Assembly: GCA_905397405.1 (NCBI GenBank)
Contig: CAJPVJ010000575.1
Location: 1 to 22,922, forward strand
DNA from: Oppiella nova
Lineage: Eukaryota > Arthropoda > Arachnida > Sarcoptiformes > Oppiidae
Length of the DNA stretch: 22,922 nt
Direction: 5' to 3'
Every line of letters starts with the position of its first letter. The stretch's first letter is position 1. Shown piece after piece: positions 11,801 to 18,946 of this stretch. The notes under the pieces are model-generated. The model was given only the letters and a program-made list of their open reading frames with translations, was not told the DNA's origin and ran no database searches. Made by a program: the position numbers and the translations under genes.

Positions 11801-12308
11801 TAGTGAATAATCTATTAATAAATTTATTGTAATTTAGAATTTTCTAAATAATATAATAATTAAGTGATTAACAAATCTTTTAATCAAACATAAGTTTCTA
11901 CAAATATATTTACAAAGTATTGACGATTTAAATGCTTTACTGAACTACTGTATATATATCTGATTAATATTTAATATTCTTATTGTAAACCTATGCTAAA
12001 TAGTAAGAAATTGTACACTGTCAAATTTACAGAATATACGGTACAGTAGTTTATACAACACTTGGGAAAACTGTAAGGATTGTATTAACTGTAAGGCAAT
12101 ACTGGCTGAGAATTATGATTGAAATCTCGTGAATAGTTAACACAAAAGTAAAAATTGTATTAAAAGAGACGATTCATAGACTATTCATTGAGTGATCGTA
12201 TGTATAGTTATTCTGTACCACAAAACACAAACTCCGAGTCTTTCCCAACCGTAATATCTTAAGCCAATTGAATCCAAAGTTTGAGTTTAAACCCAAATGT
12301 TATGCAAA

Positions 12309-12392
12309 ATGATGAGTATATTTGGGCTTTTTGTGCCATTACTGGCACTACTGGTGACAGTCGGACCATCGGATGGAATGTCATTTGAATGA
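12309..12392 (+). other. Possible signal-peptide-coding exon (speculative)
   Basis: A plus-strand reading starts ATG ATG at 12309 and encodes 27 residues, MMSIFGLFVPLLALLVTVG followed by PSDGMSFE, then TGA. It has a classic secretory signal shape: a hydrophobic core of about 14 residues and small residues near a cleavage point. It lies in a small island of higher GC than its surroundings. A candidate phase-0 donor (CTG|GTGACA) follows codon 15. It could serve a secreted protein whose later exons lie at 13858 onward, skipping WBP2. The opposite strand of the same island is also open (HSNDIPSDGPTVTSSASNG), so which strand codes, if either, is undecided. Confidence 0.2.
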
Positions 12393-12744
12393 CAATTATG
12401 TGAACATACAGTACTGTATATACAGTATAATAATGGGAATTAATAGGCATGTCCTATAATAAACTCAAATGTCACAGGTATGTTTGTATATCTATGAATA
12501 TTGGTTCAGTACTTTAAAATCGATATATTGTGCTATTATTATGCTATTGATAAATTCTACATGAAACTAATAGTTATATTAAACAATAATTTCGCATTAA
12601 ATAATAAACATCAAAAAGAAATTCATATTATGTATAGAATTACATAATACCTAATAAACAAAGTAATAATATTACAACAAACAATAAATGCCTATAAAAT
12701 AAGTTAATTACGAATACAATTACAAATATAACTGAATTCACAAC

Positions 12745-12782
12745 AAATGCAAAATTCTGGTAAAAATGCAAAATTCTGGTAA
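12745..12782. repeat. 19-bp tandem repeat, two copies
   Basis: AAATGCAAAATTCTGGTAA occurs at 12745-12763 and again at 12764-12782. It lies about 230 bp upstream of the WBP2 start and shows no coding signal. Confidence 0.9.
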
Positions 12783-12819
12783 AAAAGTTTGTGTCAAAAG
12801 TGGGCAACACTTGAACGTA

Positions 12820-12888
12820 ACAAATGGTAACGTATTCTATGAATGGGTTTCGCATTGATTTCAGTGACGACTGCAACGATTGAGTCAT
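12820..12888 (-). other. Possible first exon of a divergent gene (weak)
   Basis: A minus-strand reading starts at ATG 12888 and encodes MTQSLQSSLKSMRNPFIEYV. It lies in DNA of clearly higher GC than the surrounding intron-like sequence, 124 bp head-to-head from the WBP2 start. It could be the missing 5' exon of the left-hand gene sharing a divergent promoter with WBP2. Further on, the frame turns hydrophobic and AT-rich (intron-like). I could not confirm a good donor or matching phase. It could equally be WBP2 promoter or 5' UTR. Confidence 0.18.
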
Positions 12889-12941
12889 TCATTGATTGTA
12901 TAAACAAAACACAAAACACACGGACAGTGACAGTGAGGCCT

Positions 12942-12959
12942 ATGGTTGGCATCCACTAA
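12942..12959 (+). promoter_or_regulatory. Short upstream ORF in the WBP2 leader
   Basis: ATG GTT GGC ATC CAC TAA forms a five-codon upstream frame ending 52 nt before the chosen WBP2 start. If the transcript begins upstream of it, it could dampen WBP2 translation. The transcription start is unknown. Confidence 0.35.
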
Positions 12960-13011
12960 GACATCCACGAAGACATCGATTGCCAGACACACCAACGGAT
13001 CCATCAAATCA

Positions 13012-13128
13012 ATGGCCACTTTCAACGCCAGTCATCACGAGTCGGGAGGCGTCGTCCTCTTCAGCGGTGAACTCATACTCTTGTACTGCGATAACGTGAA
13101 CATCACTTTTGAGACCAAATCGCAGAAT
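13012..13128 (+). CDS. WBP2: WBP2-like exon 1
   Basis: It encodes 39 codons from the initiator ATG to ETKSQN, with a donor GTATGC at 13129 (phase 0). It covers the N-terminal strands of the GRAM domain. Confidence 0.88.
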
Positions 13129-13857
13129 GTATGCCATTATCACCTCATTTACCACTCATTGCACGCTCACTAACCACCCATTTGTCTCTCCCTTTCCATC
13201 TGATCCACGATTTGGCGGCGAATGTCAGGCAAACGGAAGACTATATCTGACGACACATCGCATTGTCTTCACATCGCAACCGATTAACCAAAACTCGAGT
13301 CTGAAGTCATTTTCGGCGCCCTTTTATGCCATGAGTGACCTCTCGCTGGAACAGCCCGTCTTCGGCGCCAATTTCATCAAAGGGAAGGTTAGGCCGGAGT
13401 CACAGCCCGACGCACCCAATGGTGTGGTGTTTAAGCTGAAGTTCAGTCACGGGGGGGCCATCGAGTTCGGTCAGGCCCTCGACAGCGCCGCCAAACAGGC
13501 CAACATCGCCGCCCGCGAGATGCAGTTCCAGCCCCCGCCCCCCTATACGGCCGCCGCCGGACAGTACTATCAGGTATGGCATACATCGCCAGCTATTGTC
13601 ATATCCGATCAACAGCTCATTAATTGTCTACATCTCCCCCATAGGCGCCCCCCAATGTCTACCAGCCCGCCTACAACTGTGGGTTCGCATTACCCACTCA
13701 GGTATTCTCGACGCCCCCGCCCGCCGGCTTCATATACGCAATGGAGGCGCCGCCGCCCTATCCCGGCCTTAACACAGCGCCGCAGAACTACGCGCCCTAT
13801 TCGCAGATGGCATTCCCAGCCTATGGACAATATGACCCGCGCATGGATGGCGGTCAG
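13012..13857 (+). CDS. WBP2: WBP2-like protein (WW domain-binding protein 2), GRAM domain
   Basis: WBP2 proteins are cytoplasmic/nuclear adaptors whose C-terminal PPxY motifs bind WW-domain partners such as YAP and Nedd4-type ligases; an N-terminal GRAM domain fills the first half. The exons are 13012-13128, 13229-13573 and 13645 onward, all with phase-0 joins and introns of 100 and 71 nt. Residues 1-40 read MATFNASHHESGGVVLFSGE and on to LYCDNVNITF, matching the family start. GRAM hallmarks follow: NGRLYLTTHRIVFTS, PVFGANFIKGKV and GGAIEFGQAL. PPxY motifs are PPPPY (about residue 136) and PPPYPG (about 189). ATG 13012 is chosen because the frame upstream has no other ATG before a TGA at 12934. 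About 225 residues fit before the expected end, the usual family size, but there is no stop codon there: the frame continues into the next feature. Confidence 0.9.
13229..13573 (+). CDS. WBP2: WBP2-like exon 2 (core of GRAM domain, first PPxY)
   Basis: The acceptor is GAATGTCAG at 13228; ANGRLYLTTHR follows, matching the family position where human WBP2 has GTVYLTPYR. The donor is CAG|GTATGG at 13573/13574. It contains FGANFIKGKV, GGAIEFGQ and PPPPYTAA. A long pyrimidine tract precedes the acceptor. Confidence 0.9.
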
Positions 13858-13912
13858 GGAGGCTTCCTGAAGGACTGGACACTGTTCGCGTACGCCAGAC
13901 ACTGGTTGGGAG
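13645..13912 (+). CDS. WBP2-like exon 3 running into foreign-looking C-terminus
   Basis: The acceptor is CCCCCATAG at 13644. The exon begins APPNVYQPAYN and carries PPPYPGLN, a proline/tyrosine-rich WBP2-type tail to AYGQYDPRMDGGQ. Without a stop it changes character to GGFLKDWTLFAYARHWLG. The donor GTATGT is at 13913 (phase 1). CAG at 13855-13857 would allow a phase-0 acceptor exactly at the change (GGA GGC), but no pyrimidine tract supports it. Confidence 0.7.
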
Positions 13913-15020
13913 GTATGTCCACTCTTTGCGCACTTGTATATGATTTGAGACCAACTTATGATCACTTGTATGACTCATCAGACAATGTGAAGGCAAAGTA
14001 TGGCAGTTATGACAACGAGAAGCTGCGGTTCAGTGCCTTCTCCTTCCAAGAGATCAATTGCATCACATATGCCGAAGACCTGCACCGGACGTGCTATCGA
14101 TCGGCTATAATGTGGGACCGTTTGACTGTCATGTTTGACAACAAGACCGCCGTTCCTGTCTATTACAACCAAACCATTGAATGGGACCAAAGCGGCCAAA
14201 ATCCGTTGGGCTTTGCAGAGCACCAACACTTTAGAAATACCGACAAATTCCTTCCGGAACTCAATAGAAACACAATGGATGTGGAGGTAGTGAGTGATCT
14301 CGCGAACAGGGAGTTCGTGGCCGCCCTCTTCGACAACAAGAATGACATCTTATATCTCGGTTTGAATCGCTTTTCCATCATTTCATTAAATAGTAAGAGA
14401 TTTAGAAATCCAATACGTTTTACGCTCAATAGGTTTGAAATACATAGACCCGGACACGACACGGAAGCGTGCGGACAGGTATTGTATTACTCACCTAAAC
14501 ATGCGGACAATGATCCATAACGTGAACGAATGGCCGCGCGATAAGGACGTCAAAAGGTTGTGGCAAAAAGGCTTCTGTTTCAGCGGCAGTTTGATCGGTA
14601 TGTTCATGAAGGGCGACAAGAAATATATTGCCGGACAGGTTGCCTATATTGGACGAGACTATGAGGATCAGGTGTGGCAAATGAGTCACAATGGGGGCAC
14701 CAAGGATATTGGCATTGAGAGACGGGTTAGTTATGGGTTACATTACGAGTATACATTTGTGACAATTTGTTTGATGTGAGTTTTGAATCCAATAGACCCT
14801 GGGTGACTATGCGCTCACCTTAAAGACTATGTTCGGGTGCCCCCCTGTGGCTCCCCCTAAGCGAACGAAGCGGTCCATCAAATCGGATTATTTTGAATCA
14901 GACTTTCCCGAAGTAGGCAAACCACAGATGGTTATGTCTGAGGACGTGCCACAAAGAGATCATTTCATTGGGAAAGTATTCAGTGTTTTGCATTTAATTT
15001 ATAAAATTTTCTTTATTTGA
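13858..15020 (+). CDS. Uncharacterised protein segment, in frame with WBP2, probably secreted-type
   Basis: I do not recognise this protein. The exons are the 3' part of 13645-13912, then 13982-14359, 14433-14725 and 14796-15020, with introns of 69, 73 and 70 nt and phases 1, 1 and 0. The roughly 316-residue region is aromatic-rich, with two N-glycosylation sequons (NKTAV, NQTIE), five Cys residues and a basic KRTKR that could be a proprotein cleavage site. No signal peptide is encoded in frame locally, because upstream lies WBP2. Sequons suggest, but do not prove, passage through the secretory pathway, which is at odds with cytosolic WBP2. The end is uncertain: the last frame stops at TGA 15018-15020 after an AT-rich hydrophobic tail (VFSVLHLIYKIFFI), and a weak donor GTATTC at 14976 could cut it earlier. 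If all exons join, the product is 541 residues. Confidence 0.65.
13982..14359 (+). CDS. Uncharacterised protein, exon 4 (with sequons)
   Basis: The acceptor is CTCATCAG at 13981 and the donor G|GTTTGA at 14359/14360 (phase 1). It encodes 126 codons including NCITYAEDLHRTCYRS, both sequons and MDVEVVSDLANREFVAALFD. The preceding 69-nt intron is a multiple of three and stop-free in frame, so retention would add 23 residues without breaking the frame. Confidence 0.68.
14433..14725 (+). CDS. Uncharacterised protein, exon 5
   Basis: The acceptor is CTCAATAG at 14432; GT completes Gly and the join reads DILYLGLKYIDPDTTRKR. The exon continues to GTKDIGIERR with a donor GTTAGT at 14726 (phase 0). 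It contains KGFCFSGSLIGMFMKGDKKY and YIGRDYEDQVWQMSHNGG. Confidence 0.66.
14796..15020 (+). CDS. Uncharacterised protein, last exon
   Basis: The acceptor is TCCAATAG at 14795. The reading TLGDYALTLKTMFGCPP leads to the basic stretch PPKRTKRSIK and an acidic tail, then TGA at 15018-15020. A plus-strand AATAAA lies at 15196-15201. Confidence 0.6.
   Translation, partial: TLGDYALTLKTMFGCPPVAPPKRTKRSIKSDYFESDFPEVGKPQMVMSEDVPQRDHFIGKVFSVLHLIYKIFFI
15012..15017 (-). terminator. Candidate poly(A) signal of the PHLPP-like gene
   Basis: The minus-strand AATAAA lies about 186 nt beyond the TAG at 15205-15203 and abuts the plus-strand stop codon. The two convergent 3' UTRs would therefore overlap by roughly 200 bp. 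Confidence 0.35.
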
Positions 15021-15195
15021 GAAACAATTTATGAAAAATGTTCACGATACTTTGCTTTCATTACATAAAATATTTGGCAATTTTATAATTTGAATCAATT
15101 GTTACAATATAATACATGGTGCACATAAAATATATTAAATTCAATGCATAATTAAAAATATATTAATCTTATTGAAAAGTGTGATACAGTAATAT

Positions 15196-15201
15196 AATAA
15201 A
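15196..15201 (+). terminator. Candidate poly(A) signal of the plus-strand gene
   Basis: AATAAA lies 176 nt after the TGA at 15018-15020 and immediately before the minus-strand PHLPP-like stop codon at 15205-15203. This hexamer is common by chance in such AT-rich DNA. Confidence 0.35.
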
Positions 15202-15202
15202 T

Positions 15203-15500
15203 CTAAATCTTATAAACTTTAAAAGTGTTTGAATCATATTTCTTGTATTTCTCGCTTCTGGTTATGAATTGTTGCAATGAAATGATAGGAGTATTACTTG
15301 ACTTGAGTTTACGACTGGAAATGCTATCAAATTTATTGGTGTCCACGTCTTTGAGTGCTTCCAACTCCTTCTTGAACAGACATTTGTGGTTCTCCTCGAG
15401 GATGTACTCCCAGCTCCGGTACTTTTCCGAGTGCTCCGAGTCGTTGGTATCACTGGTGTTAGAACTCGAAGAATTGAGACTCGATTCCTCTTCACACGTG
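15203..15500 (-). CDS. PHLPP-like last exon
   Basis: The acceptor is TATTTACAG before 15500; C completes Ser (QDN-STCEEESSLNSSSSN). The 98-residue tail is Ser-rich and acidic, then basic and helical (YRSWEYILEENHKCLFKKEL), ending KVYKI and TAG at 15205-15203. It has no internal Met near the start. Identification rests on exact phase, higher GC and good codon use. No PDZ-ligand terminus like that of vertebrate PHLPPs is present. Confidence 0.72.
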
Positions 15501-18500
15501 CTGTAAATATACGATCAAAATGCAAACAAATGATTAAAATGTTTCGCAAATTATGTGAATACATGAAAAATAAATATATTGTTTTTCGATTACAACACAA
15601 ATCATAATTAAATAATAATTATATGATAATGAGTTGAAAAGTTTAACTAAATTACGGAAAGAATTAGTAAGAAATGAGTTGTTTTTTGTAACTCTTCTCG
15701 AAAGAGTAGTCAAAAGTAATAATCATATTATTTCACTAATTATCATATTTTCAGATTATGTTATGGCCTTTGAATTACTAATAGACTGTGAATACAATAG
15801 AATCGAGTTTTGCAAATGAATTAGTAGTCATTCATTACGAGTGAATATTTTTCTGTCAAAACCTGTATTTTATTCAATATATTAATTCTGCATAACTGTA
15901 TGAACTTACAAACAATACTGTACTCATAGTCTCATACAAATAAATGTATATATTTAGTGATATTACGAGTGAATATTTTTCTGTCAAAACCTGTATTTTA
16001 TTCAATATATTAATTCTGCATAACTGTATGAACTTACAAACAATACTGTACTCATAGTCTCATACAAATAAATGTATATATTTAGTGATACAGTATTGAG
16101 TTCGGAAGCAAAGGTTAAAAAATAAATTAAATTATGAACAAACGGATCGGAAATAAAAGACAACATAATCATTAAATATTCATTTGATAATTACACTTCT
16201 AAATGAGATTTTTGTTTAACAAACTGTTAAATGCATAAATTGTTTTGAATAATAAACCAATAAATCTGCAACATTTGACATAAAGACTATACAAATATTA
16301 AGTTAATCCATTAAATTACAAATATTATTTAATTAGATAAAATGTATTATAACGTGAGAAAAAACTGAATGCAAATGAAAATTGAATGCAAACCTATTGT
16401 CTTGAATTAGTTTCGGATGAATAGCGAGTGCGAGAAAGTTGGCTCCGAAGCAGTGATTATCACAATCATCACAATTATTGAGTGAATTATTGGTTGAATT
16501 GATTACTTCAGTGAATCGCTTCAACTTATCGGTCAATTACGAGTGAATATTTTTCTGTCAAAACCTGTATTTTATTCAATATATTAATTCTGCATAACTG
16601 TATGAACTTACAAACAATACTGTACTCATAGTCTCATACAAATAAATGTATATATTTAGTGATTAGTATTGAGTTCGGAAGCAAAGGTTAAAAAATAAAT
16701 TAAATTATGAACAAACAGATCGGAAATAAAAGACAACATAATCATTAAATATTCATTTGATAATTACACTTCTAAATGAGATTTTTGTTTAACAAACTGT
16801 TAAATGCATAAATTGTTTTGAATAATAAACCGATAAATCTGCAACATTTGACATAAAGACTATACAAATATTAAGTTAATCCATTAAATTACAAATATGA
16901 TTTAATTAGATAAAATGTATTATAACGTGAGAAAAAGTTGAATGCAAATTAAAATTGAATGCAAACCTATTGTCTTGAATGAGTTTCGGATGAATAGCGA
17001 GTGCGAGAAAGTTGGCTCCGAAGCAGTGATTATCACAATCATCACAATTATTGAGTGAATTATTGGTTGAATTGATTACTTCAGTGAATCGCTTCAACTT
17101 ATCGGTCAAACTCGTCAACTCTTTGGATGCAAACAACTGAGTGGCCGACTCTTCCTCGTGATCCCCAATGTTAATACCCATCAAAAGGGCCCACATTTGC
17201 CTCTTATCGGCCGTTAGCGTCAACTCGTGACAGATTGGATCTCCGATGAAGCCGTTCTCCTCACGCGTACAGCCATTCGTTAAAGGCTTCCCATTATCTG
17301 AATATTGTTTTGAACATAAATTTATAATTTTCGGCGAACGGCTATTATTACTGCTATTATTATGATTGTTATTATTATTATGATTATGATTATTATGAGA
17401 GCACAGGGGGTCCGTGAGCGGCACCTGCCTCAAACTGGTCCATTGGCCACAGGTAGCCAACTTCACCACTACTGAACCCGTGTTGGTATCTAATATCAAA
17501 TGAGCTATAATTATGTTCACATTCTTCAGGTTTTCACACTTTCTATCGCCTAATATCTTAAACATCGATAATATGCTGTTTCGGAGGTAATCGCCGCGGG
17601 TTTCGATGCAACCCATCTCTGTCTCCAATATTGAGCTGAAGTTTGATTTAATGATTGGCGCGTATTTGGTGCCATTCACGAGACACACCATCAGCTCCGA
17701 CTCGGACAGCACCTCCACGCACGCCGACGAGTTGATGAATGAGTTGCAAATGGCAATCTGACATTGATTCACAGCACCCATGTCCACGAAGTGTATGAGC
17801 CGCTCATTCACGGGAACTGTCAGGTACTGAGACCTGTTGATCACGTTCCGGGCGTTAAAACCTCCCGACGCTATCATATCCAAGTGCTTCAGCGATGAAC
17901 AGTTGTTGAATAGTATGTCCAGATTGTTGCCTAAATATCGTATCAAGTAAAGTTTGATAATTAAATATCTAAGTTTGATGATTTGTGTTTTTGTTAACAA
18001 TATCTGTTTGAAAGTCAATGAATAAATGAGTGCTTATTTGAAGGTCGGTGTGTATTGAAAGGTATAATTTATTAAATCATATAAATAAATTTAATCTGTA
18101 TTTAAGTATATGTTAGGCACTAATAACTTATAATCCCTTGTTATTCAATGAACAAATCAATCGATAAGTTTTGTTTGTTTCTAGTATTATATATGAATTC
18201 AATTCTAATTATATGGACTCAACATTCAATGCAAACCCAATACCCCATAACCAAAATTAAATATAACCTAAATTTACATTTAATCCTAAATTTATGTGAT
18301 TATTACCTTTGAAAATAGTTATTACAAACAATTGTATTGTTTAACAAAAACAGTACTGATTAATAGAGTAAAGGATTAAAATATTTTTAGAAATGTTTGT
18401 GTAATAATTGAAATAATCCTTTTGTATTCATTTCGCAAATTATTTCACGAATTTATTGAATATTTATGTTTCGCTTATCTATGCCTCGAAATCACGTTTA

Positions 18501-18617
18501 CTGTTATTAATATTTTATTTTATTACACAATTTTCAGTTTACAACTCGTACCAAACAATTTAATGTAAAATACAAATTACTCGATGCATAATTATAATTA
18601 TAATAAAAACTTTTGTT

Positions 18618-18656
<39 letters not shown>

Positions 18657-18905
18657 ATATATATAAAAATATACCTGTATACTTATTTATATTTGAATCC
18701 CAAATATAAGAGTAATAACAATTGCAACTAATATTTTAATTTAGTTTTTATCACAAATCTTATCTGAAATATAAATTTTCAATCGTTATATTCATTTATT
18801 CACTGCTTTTCCCAAATTCGGTGGTCAGAGAGAAAGAGATCTTAGGATCAGATAATAGTTTAAAGGTATTCGCATTCCTAGTATTATAAATGTATTTTCG
18901 CAACA

Positions 18906-18946
<41 letters not shown>

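Larger units (their letters stand above)
6414..12888. other. AT-rich gene desert, probably long 5' intron of the left-hand gene
   Basis: About 6.5 kb has no exon I can support. Exon A begins with an acceptor, so at least one more 5' exon of the left gene must lie in or beyond this stretch. It contains a 128-bp tandem duplication (8547-8801), a perfect 12-bp-arm hairpin (7394-7422), a paired E-box-like inverted motif (9904-9920), a G-rich patch (10740-10757), a 14-bp palindrome near 12406 and a small higher-GC island at 12330-12390. The rest looks like neutral intronic DNA. Confidence 0.5.
15501..16966 (-). other. Last intron of the PHLPP-like gene, filled by tandem duplications
   Basis: This 1466-nt intron contains three copies of a 128-bp element and a copy of the 3' end of exon 3 with its splice donor. 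Apart from that it is AT-rich and featureless. Confidence 0.7.

Noticed and set aside
13109-13870. A 253-codon plus-strand frame covering WBP2 exon 2 and ending in an Arg-rich tail
   Set aside because: It runs through the 71-nt intron 13574-13644, which shifts the frame. The Arg/Pro-rich tail is the out-of-frame reading of proline/tyrosine-rich WBP2 exon 3.
15262-15600. Minus-strand 112-codon frame at the PHLPP-like 3' end
   Set aside because: It is a shadow in another frame. The real reading of 15500-15203 joins exon 3 in phase and has acidic/Ser-rich codons typical of coding.
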